A stretch of DNA of 52,593 nucleotides from the NCBI GenBank assembly GCA_002155895.1, contig MUMD01000136.1, positions 1 to 52,593 of the forward strand, read 5' to 3'. The translations under genes were made by a program, and so were the position numbers. Source of the stretch: Streptomyces rochei. Its GTDB lineage: Bacteria > Actinomycetota > Actinomycetes > Streptomycetales > Streptomycetaceae. The number at the start of each line of letters is the position of its first letter. The stretch's first letter is position 1. This document shows positions 17,163 through 25,267 of the stretch, piece after piece. The notes under the pieces were generated by a model. It did no database searches. It was not told where the DNA came from and saw only the letters and a list, made by a program, of their open reading frames with translations.

Positions 17163-20100
17163 ATGAGCCCACCGCCGTCCGGACGGCTGCTGCTGGGGCG
17201 CGACGACTCTCTGTGTGCGGTACGGGCCCATCTCGGACGTGCCGTCGCCGGACACGGTGGCGTGCTGTTGATCACAGGTGAGGCCGGCATCGGCAAGACG
17301 TCCCTCACCGGCCGCGCGGTCCAGGAGGCGCGGAGCGAGGGCTTGACCGTCCTGCACGGAGCGTGCTGGGACGCCGACAGCACTCCAGGCTACTGGCCGT
17401 GGACGCAGGTGATTCGAAGCCTGCGCAGATCCGCGCGGGCGCAAACGTGGGAGGCCGCCTCGGAAGCGGCCGGGGCGGCGTGGGAGGGCCTGCTCGGGGT
17501 GAGCGGGGCCGAGGACGTGGAACAGTTCCAGTTGTTCGACGCGGTCACCACCCTGCTGGTCACCGCTGCCCAACACGAGCCCGTGCTGGTCGTGCTCGAG
17601 GACGTGCACTGGGCCGACCCGGCGTCCGTGGCACTGCTGGAGTTCGCGGCCCAGCACCTGTCGCTGGAGCGGGCCCTGATCCTGGCCACGTGCAGGGACG
17701 TGGAGATCGAGCGGCCGGATCACCCCTCGCGTGACCGGCTGCGCTCGCTCATGACCCGAGCCACGACGCTCGCGCTCCCGGGTCTTGGAGCGGCGGATGT
17801 CGCCGAACTGATGCACCGTACGGCGAGCAGGGCACCGGATGACGGTCTGGTCATCGAGGTCCTGCGCCGCACCGGAGGAAACCCCTTCTTCGTCCAGGAG
17901 ACCGCTCGCCTGTGGGCCGGAGGCCACGAGGTGACGGCGGTGTCGCCGGGTCTGCACGCCTCGCTCCAGCAGCGGCTACGGCTGCTGGACGACCCGGTGG
18001 CGGCCTGCCTCGGCGCCGCGTCGGTACTGGGGCGCCGCTTCCGCACCGACATCCTGGCCCGCGTCCTGGACGCTCCGCTCGCGCAGGTACGCCGTTGGCT
18101 GGCCCAGGCAACCGACGCCCAGCTGATCGAGCGGGAGCGCTCGGGAGTGGCCGTCTTCAAGCACGACCTGGTGCGCGAGACGCTGTACGGAAACCTGGAC
18201 GCACAGCGAGCCCGCAGGCTCCACGCCGCCGCCGTACAGGCGCTGCGCGACACCACGGCGGCCACAATGGAGGTGATACTCCCCGTGGAGCTGGCCCGCC
18301 ACGCCCACCTCGCCTGCGAGGAACTGGAGCGGGACGAGGCCGTGGCCCTGATGCTGTCCGCGGCGCGGCACGCCGAGCAGCGTATGGCACACGAGGAAGC
18401 GGTGGGCCACTACGGGCGCGCCGTGGACCGCCTCGCCGACGCGGACTCCGCCAGGCGTGTGCTGATCGGCCTCGACCTCGGGCTCGCGCTTCAGTTGACC
18501 GGCGAGCAGGAGCCCTCGTGGCGAGTGTTCGCGGACGCCGCTACGCTGGCGAGAGGCTTGGGTCGACCGCTGCTGATGGGACGCACCGCGCTCACGCTCT
18601 ACGGCGCCGACGGACGCGGCGACACGACCTCGCTGAAGCCGCGCGCTCTTCACTGGGCACACGAGCAGCTCGTCACTTCCGGCATGGCGACGGCCACGAC
18701 GGCCGAGGGACGACGTGGCGCGGGCGGCGAGGACGCCCTGCCGGAGTCGCAGAGCACTGGACTCCGGCTTTCGGAGTCCCTCTTGGCTCGCAGCGTCGCG
18801 GCGGCGGTGGTCGCCACGGCCCGGGCGGCGGGTGACGACGACGCCCTGCACGTCGGACTGTGGGCACGTATGCAGGCGGAGTGGGGCCCACAGGCCGCGG
18901 TCGGCCGGCGCGAGCTGGCTGCCGAACTCATTGCGGTGTCCCGGCGCCGCGGCGACCGTTGGACCGAGCATGTGGCGATGTCCATGCGGTGGGTCGCGGG
19001 GCTCGAGGCGGATGATCCTCGGTTCCTCGACGACTTCCACGCCATGGTGGCCGTGGCCGCATCCGACGGCTCCGCCCGCCTGCGGCTGACCTCCGTCATC
19101 GACCGCAGCGTCCTGCTCGCCATGGCGGGTCGGTTCGATGAGGCGGAGGAACTGCTGGAGGAGTCGGAGTCCCTGAGCACGGCCGGCCCCAACTACCACC
19201 GGCACTTCCTCTCGCACCACCGGTGGGCCTTGCTCGTCCTGCGGGGCGAGTTCGCCGAGGCGAGGCTGTCACTGGACGCCCTACGCGGCCGTCAGCACCC
19301 GTACGTGGACCTCTTGGAGGCCCTCACCGAGCTGGAGGCCGGAGAGCGCCCGCGCGAACTCGTCGCCAGACCCGGCTCTGGAGCCGACGGAGACACGGCG
19401 CTGCACCGAGGCCTGACGCCGCTGTGGCTGCGCTACCAGGCGCAGGCGGCCGTCGCCTCGGGTGATCCGGCTTGGTGCGATGGCGCGCGCGCCGAGCTGG
19501 CCCCGTATGAGGGCCAGTGGCTGGTCTCCCTTCTTGGGTGGGACATCGGCGGCCCGGCGGCGCTGTGGCTGGGCATGCTCGACGTCGCCCGCGGACGGTG
19601 GGACTGCGCAATCCGCCGGCTGACCGCAGCCCTGGAATCGGCGGACCGGCTGCACGCACCGCCCTGGTCGCTGCGGGCTCGAATCGAACTGGCCCGCGCG
19701 CTCGCGGAGCGCGGCACCGATGGTGACCATGACCTCGCCGACCTGATCAAGGAGGCGACCTCGCAGGCGCAGCGCCTGGACATGCCCCACCTGCTCACTC
19801 GCGTCGAGCACCTGACCGCGCTCCCGTCCCGGGGCCTCCCGGCCGCCCCGTCGTGCGAGTTCCGCCGCAACGGTGAGGTGTGGCGCCTGACGTTCGAAGG
19901 CCGCACCGTACACCTGCCCGACGCGAAGGGCCTGCGGGACCTGCACGTCCTGCTGGGCCTCCCCGGCCAGGACATCGCCGCCGTCCGCCTGTTGAACCCG
20001 GACGACGAGGCTGTGGCCACCACGCACGGACTGGGTGCCGACGAGGTCCTGGACGAGGAGGCCCGTCGGCGCTACCGCCGCCATCTGGAGCGGCTGGAGA

Positions 20101-20393
20101 CGGAGATCGACCGCGCGGTGCAGAGGGGCGACGACGCACGCGCGGCCGCCTACGCCCGGGAACGCGCCGCCCTGCTGGACGAACTACGTCGTCACGCGGG
20201 CCTCGCAGGCCGCCCACGCCGTCTGGGAGACCCGCGTGAACGCGCCCGCAAGAACGTCACCGCCCGCATCCGCGACAGCCTGCGCAGGCTGGACGAACAG
20301 CACCCGGCCCTCGCCGCTCACCTGCGCCGCACGATCTCCACCGGCACGATGTGCCGCTACACCCCCGACCAGGAGATCCGCTGGCACCTGTGA
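17163..20393 (+). CDS. Large AAA ATPase with helical repeats and uncharacterised C-terminal domain
   Basis: This 1076-residue protein begins with an ORC/AAA-type ATPase: Walker A GEAGIGKT (39-46) and Walker B VLVVLEDVHWAD (141-152). The ATPase is of the kind found in LuxR-family (LAL) regulators, but there is no LuxR helix-turn-helix. The middle (about 380-860) looks like alpha-helical TPR-like repeats. The last 200 residues start with a strand pair (VWRLTFEGRTVHLPDAKGLR), then a long charged helix pair and ARKNVTARIRDSLRRLDEQH, ending STGTMCRYTPD. This C-terminal module recurs in actinobacterial ATPases and faintly resembles a winged helix with an insertion. I chose the ATG at 17163; an in-frame TTG at 17127 is possible. 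No neighbour forms an operon with it. Confidence 0.8.
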   Translation: MSPPPSGRLLLGRDDSLCAVRAHLGRAVAGHGGVLLITGEAGIGKTSLTGRAVQEARSEGLTVLHGACWDADSTPGYWPWTQVIRSLRRSARAQTWEAASEAAGAAWEGLLGVSGAEDVEQFQLFDAVTTLLVTAAQHEPVLVVLEDVHWADPASVALLEFAAQHLSLERALILATCRDVEIERPDHPSRDRLRSLMTRATTLALPGLGAADVAELMHRTASRAPDDGLVIEVLRRTGGNPFFVQETARLWAGGHEVTAVSPGLHASLQQRLRLLDDPVAACLGAASVLGRRFRTDILARVLDAPLAQVRRWLAQATDAQLIERERSGVAVFKHDLVRETLYGNLDAQRARRLHAAAVQALRDTTAATMEVILPVELARHAHLACEELERDEAVALMLSAARHAEQRMAHEEAVGHYGRAVDRLADADSARRVLIGLDLGLALQLTGEQEPSWRVFADAATLARGLGRPLLMGRTALTLYGADGRGDTTSLKPRALHWAHEQLVTSGMATATTAEGRRGAGGEDALPESQSTGLRLSESLLARSVAAAVVATARAAGDDDALHVGLWARMQAEWGPQAAVGRRELAAELIAVSRRRGDRWTEHVAMSMRWVAGLEADDPRFLDDFHAMVAVAASDGSARLRLTSVIDRSVLLAMAGRFDEAEELLEESESLSTAGPNYHRHFLSHHRWALLVLRGEFAEARLSLDALRGRQHPYVDLLEALTELEAGERPRELVARPGSGADGDTALHRGLTPLWLRYQAQAAVASGDPAWCDGARAELAPYEGQWLVSLLGWDIGGPAALWLGMLDVARGRWDCAIRRLTAALESADRLHAPPWSLRARIELARALAERGTDGDHDLADLIKEATSQAQRLDMPHLLTRVEHLTALPSRGLPAAPSCEFRRNGEVWRLTFEGRTVHLPDAKGLRDLHVLLGLPGQDIAAVRLLNPDDEAVATTHGLGADEVLDEEARRRYRRHLERLETEIDRAVQRGDDARAAAYARERAALLDELRRHAGLAGRPRRLGDPRERARKNVTARIRDSLRRLDEQHPALAAHLRRTISTGTMCRYTPDQEIRWHL

Positions 20394-20402
20394 ACCAGGG
20401 CA

Positions 20403-21839
20403 TCACAACGGTTGCCAGTCGTGCCAGGTGCTGCCGGGTTGGTGTTGCCAGCGGTGGTGGACGCCGCCGGGGTTGTTGGCGATGATCTCCAGGCGGCCGT
20501 CGCGGTTGCGCAGGGCTTGGATGAAGTAGCCGCCGTCGCCGAAGTCCTGCCAGGTGCGCCAGGCCCCGGACTGGTCGACCTGGTAGTTGTGCTGGAGGAG
20601 GTCGTCGTTCATGGCGAAGACCTCGATCCGTCCGTCGTGGGAGTCGACTGTGGCGAGTCGTGCCTTGGACGGGCCGCCGAGCGGCTGCCACTCGTGCCAG
20701 TCCCCGCCGGGGGTGTTCTGCCAGCGGTGGTGCACTCCGGAGGGGTTGGAGGCGAACACTTCCAGGCGGCCGTCGTGGTTCTTGGCCAGGGTGAGGTGGT
20801 CGCCGCCGAGGCCGAAGTCGACCCACTGCCGCCACGTCCCTGACAGGTCGGTCTGGCAGGTGTGCCGGAAGACGTCGTCGGTGAGGGCGAACACCTCGAG
20901 CCGCCCGTCCGACGCCGGTGCCACTGCCAGCCGCGCACCGGCCGGACCGCCGAGGGGACGCCAGTCGTGCCAGGTGCCGCCGGGTGTGTGGTGCCAGCGG
21001 TGGTGGACGCCGGAGGGGTTGGAGGCGAACACTTCCAGGCGGCCGTCGTGGTTCCGGCCCACGGCCAGGTGCTCACCGCCGCCGCCGAAGGGGTACCAGT
21101 CCGCCCACTCTCCTGATGCCTTCGCCTGGTAGCGGTGCGCGAACGTCTCACCGTTCATCGCGAAGAGTTCCAGCCGGCCGTCCGGTGCCGCGGACAGTGC
21201 GATCGTCGCCGACGCAGGCCCTCCGAACGGCCGCCAGCCCGACCAGGCGCCACCCACCTCGACCTGGAAGGTGTGGTAGATCTGGTCGACCGCCGCGTGG
21301 AACACCTCCACGCGACCATCTGCCGACAGGCCCACCGCCAGCCGCTGCCGCCGATCCGGCACCACCGGAGCGTTCCACCAGCTGGTTTCCTTTCGGGCAC
21401 CTGCCCAGGAGAAGCTGAAGTGGATGTGGTCGGTATGGGGGTTGGCACCGCGGTAGGGCTGCCAGCCTGCGTCAGGTCGGTTGGCCATCCAGATGTGCCG
21501 GTTCCAGATCATGTACATGATGCCGAAGCGGCGGGCGAGGGCGTGGGGATTGCCGTGCCGATCGGTGGCGTGGAGCCAGTCGATCAGGTCGTCGGCCAGG
21601 TGGCCCTGACTGTTGACGTTCACGCCCCAGTCCCAGGCGCGACCCTCTTTGTGTTCGCTCTGGCCTCCGCTGCCGCAGGCCCTGCTGATCCCCAGGCTGG
21701 TCGTGCCGGAGTAGGCGGCGAGCACCAGGTCGCGGAAGGCGAGCAGACCGGGTTTCGCGCCGGGGTCGCAGTCGCGTTGCGGGTCGTAGGCCGCATAGGG
21801 GTCGATGTCGGGGCCGAAATCGGGTGTCGTCGGCGCCAT
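20403..21839 (-). CDS. M15-like metallopeptidase domain fused to a seven-bladed lectin-like (PLL-type) propeller
   Basis: This is a 478-residue two-part protein. Residues 30-150 contain S61-E-H63-K-E-G-R-A-W-D70 and PHTDHIHF (134-141), the SxHxxGxxxD and HxxHxH zinc patterns of M15/VanY-like peptidases. From residue 163 to the end are seven repeats of about 45 residues with the core DGR-(L/V)-E-(V/L)-F and W-x-x-W-x-x-(L/F)-G, like fucose-binding PLL/tectonin propellers. An ATG start follows AAGGAG. The N-terminus has no signal peptide or membrane helix, and no in-frame upstream start would add one, although peptidoglycan is the expected target. It converges on the AAA ATPase gene with only 9 bp between, and diverges from the carboxylesterase gene. 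Confidence 0.8.
   Translation of the reverse strand: MAPTTPDFGPDIDPYAAYDPQRDCDPGAKPGLLAFRDLVLAAYSGTTSLGISRACGSGGQSEHKEGRAWDWGVNVNSQGHLADDLIDWLHATDRHGNPHALARRFGIMYMIWNRHIWMANRPDAGWQPYRGANPHTDHIHFSFSWAGARKETSWWNAPVVPDRRQRLAVGLSADGRVEVFHAAVDQIYHTFQVEVGGAWSGWRPFGGPASATIALSAAPDGRLELFAMNGETFAHRYQAKASGEWADWYPFGGGGEHLAVGRNHDGRLEVFASNPSGVHHRWHHTPGGTWHDWRPLGGPAGARLAVAPASDGRLEVFALTDDVFRHTCQTDLSGTWRQWVDFGLGGDHLTLAKNHDGRLEVFASNPSGVHHRWQNTPGGDWHEWQPLGGPSKARLATVDSHDGRIEVFAMNDDLLQHNYQVDQSGAWRTWQDFGDGGYFIQALRNRDGRLEIIANNPGGVHHRWQHQPGSTWHDWQPL
20406..21353 (-). repeat. Seven tandem propeller repeats (about 135 bp each)
   Basis: Seven repeats encode propeller blades. Two types alternate: blades 3, 5 and 7 share ANNPGG or SNPSGVHHRW with near-identical DNA, while blades 2, 4 and 6 share a F(A/I)(M/L)(N/T)(G/D) type core. 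The near-identity of blades 3 and 5 at the DNA level suggests recent duplication of a two-blade unit, or gene conversion between blades. Confidence 0.8.
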
Positions 21840-21895
21840 GCCGGTCTCCTTCGGGGCTGGCCTCCTCGCCGGGTGCGAGGGTCCGTGCCCCTGGT

Positions 21896-21958
21896 GCGCG
21901 TGATCGGAACGCGCGGGCCGTCAGACCCGATCACGCGCCTCCTCCACGATCGGAACGC
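21896..21958. promoter_or_regulatory. Operator-like inverted and direct repeats between divergent genes
   Basis: GCGCGTGATCGG (21896-21907) and CCGATCACGCGC (21927-21938) form a perfect 12-bp inverted repeat with a 19-bp spacer. GATCGGAACGC occurs at 21902-21912 and again at 21948-21958. The block lies in the 203-bp gap between the divergent peptidase-lectin gene and the carboxylesterase gene, so one regulator could control both. No nearby regulator can be tied to it. Confidence 0.5.
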
Positions 21959-22042
21959 CCAACTGGGCGCGAGCTGCGGCCGATCAGGTCACCATCGGCG
22001 CGTCCGCGCGCCGGGCCTATGGCCACGAGGAAGGCTTCCGTC

Positions 22043-23722
22043 GTGACGAACCTCAGAACCTACCGTCGGGCGTACGCCATGATGACGGTGTCCGCCCTGA
22101 CGCTCTCCCCGATGATGTCCGCCCCCTGCGCCTCCGCCGCGCGCCTCACCCCTTCGGCCGCCGAAGCCCGGCACACCGCTCCGGCCGGCGCCGCAGTCGG
22201 CGAGAGGGTGCGCACAGGGGCAGGGCTGGTGCGAGGGACCCGGTCGGGTGGGTACCGGATCTTCCGGGGCATCCCCTACGCGGGCGCCCCCACGGGCCCT
22301 CACCGGTGGGCACCGCCCCGGCCTGTACAGCCTTGGAAGGGCGTCAGGGACGCGACGAAGCCCGGCCCTCTGTGCCCGCAGGTACCCTCCCCGTACGCGG
22401 AGATCTCCAGCACGGAGGAAGACTGCCTGGTGCTCGACGTCACCACGCCACCGGCAGCTGACCGACGGCGGCCCGCACCCGTGCTCGTGTGGATCCACGG
22501 GGACGGTGCCGTGGGTGGTGGTTCCTTCTTCGACGGGCGCAGACTGGCCGGGAGGGGATTGGTGGTCGTCAGCATCAATTACCGTCTCGGCGTCTTCGGC
22601 GGCCTGGCCCTGCCCGGACTGGAAGGGTCCGGCACCTTCGGCCTCCAGGATCAGCAAGCGGCCCTGAGGTGGGTACGGGACAATGCGCGTGCCTTCGGCG
22701 GTGATCCCCGCAATGTCACCATGGCGGGAGTTTCCTTCGGAGCGTCCGCCATCGCCGGGCACCTGACGTCTCCCGCGTCCGAGGGACTCTTCCACCGGGC
22801 CATCATGGCCAGCGGTGAGGGCATGATGGACATGCCGGCCGGCGCGATGGGCCCGAATGTGCCGGCATACCCGTGGTACGTCTGGCGCACGGGGCGCGAG
22901 ATGGAGGACATCACGACAGAGATGACCTCGTCCCTCGACTGCCTTGACGATCGCCCCACTCGCACCCTTGCCTGCCTGCGCGCCCTGCCGGTGGAGACGA
23001 TCCTCAAGGTGCCGTACATCATGAACGCCTTCCAGGCATTCGGCTACGGAAACCGCACACTGCCCCAGCTGCCACCCACGGCCCTGCGCGCGGGACGCTT
23101 CCACCATGTACCCGTGCTCTCGGGGGCGACCCTCGACGAGCATCGCGTATTCGTCGGGATGACATACGACGCGGTGGGCAAGCCGTTCACCGAAAGCGAC
23201 TACGACCGCGCGCTGCGCACCGCCTTCGGCGCACCGCTCGCCCGACGCGTACGGGGCGAGTACCCCACGACCGCGTTCCCGTCCCCCGCACTGGCGTGGG
23301 CCACCGTGATCACCGACCGTATGTGGGCGCGCGGCACCCGGACCATGCACGACACCTTGAGCCGGCACGTGCCGCTGTACGCGTACGAGTTCGCCGACCG
23401 GCAGGCGCCGATGTACTTGCCGCTGCCCGGTGACTTCGACTTCGGCGCCTTCCACGCGGGGGACATCCCCTACCTGTTCGAAGACGAGGCGGCCGATCCG
23501 CTCTTCACCCCGGCACAGCGCCGCCTGTCGGCGACGATGACCGGCTACTGGGCGGCTTTCGCACGCACCGGCACACCTCGCGGTCCCGGGCTGCCTCTCT
23601 GGCACCCCCACCGCCGGGAAGGCGTAGGACGGCCGTACACCCAGTCGCTGGCGCCGCAGCGTATCGGCCCCGTCGACTACTACCGCACGCACAACCTCGA
23701 TTTCTGGAACCGCATGCCCTGA
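22043..23722 (+). CDS. Secreted type-B carboxylesterase/lipase
   Basis: This is an alpha/beta hydrolase of about 559 residues. Chosen from the GTG at 22043 (AGGAAGG eight bases upstream), it begins with a basic n-region (RTYRRAYAMM) and a hydrophobic stretch ending PCASAA, a likely Sec signal peptide. Family blocks are YRIFRGIPYAGAP, EDCLVLDV, VSINYRLGVFG, FGLQDQQAALRWVRDNARAF and FGGDP. The nucleophile is S231 in GVSFG, where most relatives have GESAG. The oxyanion region is WIHGDGAVGGG rather than HGGGF. The acid and histidine probably lie in TLDEHRVF and AFHAGDIPYLFE. It should hydrolyse esters outside the cell; the altered motifs may shift specificity. An ATG at 22019 is an alternative start. 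Confidence 0.85.
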   Translation: MTNLRTYRRAYAMMTVSALTLSPMMSAPCASAARLTPSAAEARHTAPAGAAVGERVRTGAGLVRGTRSGGYRIFRGIPYAGAPTGPHRWAPPRPVQPWKGVRDATKPGPLCPQVPSPYAEISSTEEDCLVLDVTTPPAADRRRPAPVLVWIHGDGAVGGGSFFDGRRLAGRGLVVVSINYRLGVFGGLALPGLEGSGTFGLQDQQAALRWVRDNARAFGGDPRNVTMAGVSFGASAIAGHLTSPASEGLFHRAIMASGEGMMDMPAGAMGPNVPAYPWYVWRTGREMEDITTEMTSSLDCLDDRPTRTLACLRALPVETILKVPYIMNAFQAFGYGNRTLPQLPPTALRAGRFHHVPVLSGATLDEHRVFVGMTYDAVGKPFTESDYDRALRTAFGAPLARRVRGEYPTTAFPSPALAWATVITDRMWARGTRTMHDTLSRHVPLYAYEFADRQAPMYLPLPGDFDFGAFHAGDIPYLFEDEAADPLFTPAQRRLSATMTGYWAAFARTGTPRGPGLPLWHPHRREGVGRPYTQSLAPQRIGPVDYYRTHNLDFWNRMP

Positions 23723-23760
23723 TACGGGTCCGCGCAACCGCCCGTGCACGGCGCCCGACT

Positions 23761-24259
23761 TCAGCAGGCGGGCTGGCGTACGACGCGGAGCCTGCCGCTG
23801 GAGGACCGGGTGTCGCTGGTCACGGTCCATTGGCGTACCAACCTGACGTTGCGACAGCTCGAGAGCAGGCCCTTCCGGCTGCCTTCGATGCGCATCCGCT
23901 GCACGGCGGTCCGCTGCCGCCGCATTTCTGCTTCCTGCTCGGCGAGGGTTTCCTCCAACCGCCCCAGGATGTGCGCCATACCGTCTCCGCTGTCCGCACC
24001 GGCGGAAGCCGTGCTGGTGGTGAAGGCGTCACGGATGTCACCCAGGGCGATCCCGGCGTCGGTCATCTTGCGAATCCACAGCAGCCGGATCATGTCTTCG
24101 TAGCCGTGGCGGCGGTGGTCATCGCCGCCCCGCTCGGGCTCGGGGGGGCAGACCGATCTCGTGGTAGTGACGGATCGCCCGCCGCGTGGTGCCGGCGAAC
24201 TGTGGGTCGTGACACCGCGCGCGGACCGTACGGTACAGATCGTCAACTGATCGCCTCTC
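23761..24259 (-). pseudogene. MerR-family regulator, frameshifted at a G7 tract
   Basis: The minus strand encodes a MerR protein in two frames. DDLYRTVRARCHDPQFAG then TTRRAIRHYHEIGLPP lies upstream of a run of seven G (plus strand 24142-24148). PEPERGGDDHRRHGYEDM, then IRLLWIRKMTDAGIALGDI and a coiled coil (EETLAEQEAEMRRQR) lie downstream in another frame. Removing one base from the run restores a continuous winged-helix regulator. No start codon is obvious in the upstream frame, which argues for a true pseudogene rather than a sequencing slip. It diverges from the MDR oxidoreductase gene, the usual arrangement for a regulator of that gene. Confidence 0.75.
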
Positions 24260-24335
24260 ACGGGACTGGTCGCTGTGCTGATGCTGCGTAAGGTTTCAAA
24301 AGGTTCAGGCGAATCCACGTGAGAAGGAGACACCC

Positions 24336-25244
24336 ATGCGCGCCCTTGTGGTCGATCACGGCGAGGCCGGACCCGTCCGGTTTGCGGATGTCGATGAGCC
24401 TGTGCCGTCCAGCGACGAGGCGTTGGTCGAGATACGGCACATCGGTCTCAACTTCGGAGAGCTGAACTACGTGCACCAGTGGCCGGCCGGCGCTGTGCAC
24501 GGCCACGACGCGGCCGGTGTCGTGGTGCGCGCCGCATCCGACGGCTCAGGGCCACCCGAAGGTACGCGCGTCGCCCTGGGAATGTCTCCGCACGCGTGGG
24601 CAGAGCGGGTGGCAGTCAGTCCCGCCTCGCTCGGCACCGTCCCCGAGGGTGTGGATCTGGCCGACGGTGCCGCGCTGGGGATCGCCGGAGTCACCGCACT
24701 GCGGGTGCTGCGCAAGCGTTCCCTGTTGGCGCGCCATGTCCTCGTCACCGGTGCCAGCGGGGGCGTGGGGCACTTCGCCGTCCAGTTGGCGTCGCTGGCA
24801 GGAGCTTGGGTGACGGCGCTCGTGGGTTCGCCGGACCGGGCCGCAGGGCTCCGGGATCTCGGGGCTGACAAGGTCCTGACCGACCTCGCCCAGACCGACG
24901 ACCGGTTCGACCTCGTCCTGGACACCGTCGGTGGGCCGCTGGTGGCTCAGGCCTGGAGCTTCCTCGCGGAGGGCGGAACCATCCACCTGGTCGGTTACTC
25001 CTCGGGGCAGGACACCACCTTCCCGTCAGGGTCCCTGTTTGGTTTCGGCGAGCCCCGTACCATCGCCACTTACGGCGACATGACGCCGACCAGCGGGGAA
25101 CTGACGGACCTCCTGGGCCTGATGGCCGCCGAGAGGCTCTCGGCGCCGGTCGGTCTGCGAGGCAACTGGCAGGACGTGGATGACGCCGTCCGGGCACTGT
25201 TCGCGCGGAAGATACACGGAAAGATCGTTCTCGACGTGGTCTGA
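24336..25244 (+). CDS. Zinc-free medium-chain dehydrogenase (NADPH:quinone oxidoreductase-like)
   Basis: This 302-residue MDR-family enzyme reduces quinones, enones or similar electrophiles with NADPH. The GroES-like N-domain has NFGELNYV and GHDAAGVV. The Rossmann motif is LVTGASGGVGHFAVQLASLAG (about residues 134-154), followed by GADKVL and LVLDTVGG. Catalytic-zinc cysteines are absent, as in quinone oxidoreductases. The ATG start follows GAAGGAG. It is divergent from the damaged MerR gene and is followed after 23 bp by an AraC regulator on the same strand, so control has probably changed since the MerR gene broke. Confidence 0.9.
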   Translation: MRALVVDHGEAGPVRFADVDEPVPSSDEALVEIRHIGLNFGELNYVHQWPAGAVHGHDAAGVVVRAASDGSGPPEGTRVALGMSPHAWAERVAVSPASLGTVPEGVDLADGAALGIAGVTALRVLRKRSLLARHVLVTGASGGVGHFAVQLASLAGAWVTALVGSPDRAAGLRDLGADKVLTDLAQTDDRFDLVLDTVGGPLVAQAWSFLAEGGTIHLVGYSSGQDTTFPSGSLFGFGEPRTIATYGDMTPTSGELTDLLGLMAAERLSAPVGLRGNWQDVDDAVRALFARKIHGKIVLDVV

Positions 25245-25267
25245 CGCCCGTCGACGGGAAGGGAACG

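Noticed and set aside
21989..23830. Minus-strand open frame of 613 residues opposite the carboxylesterase
   Set aside because: It is a shadow of the esterase gene, Arg/Gly-rich without motifs.
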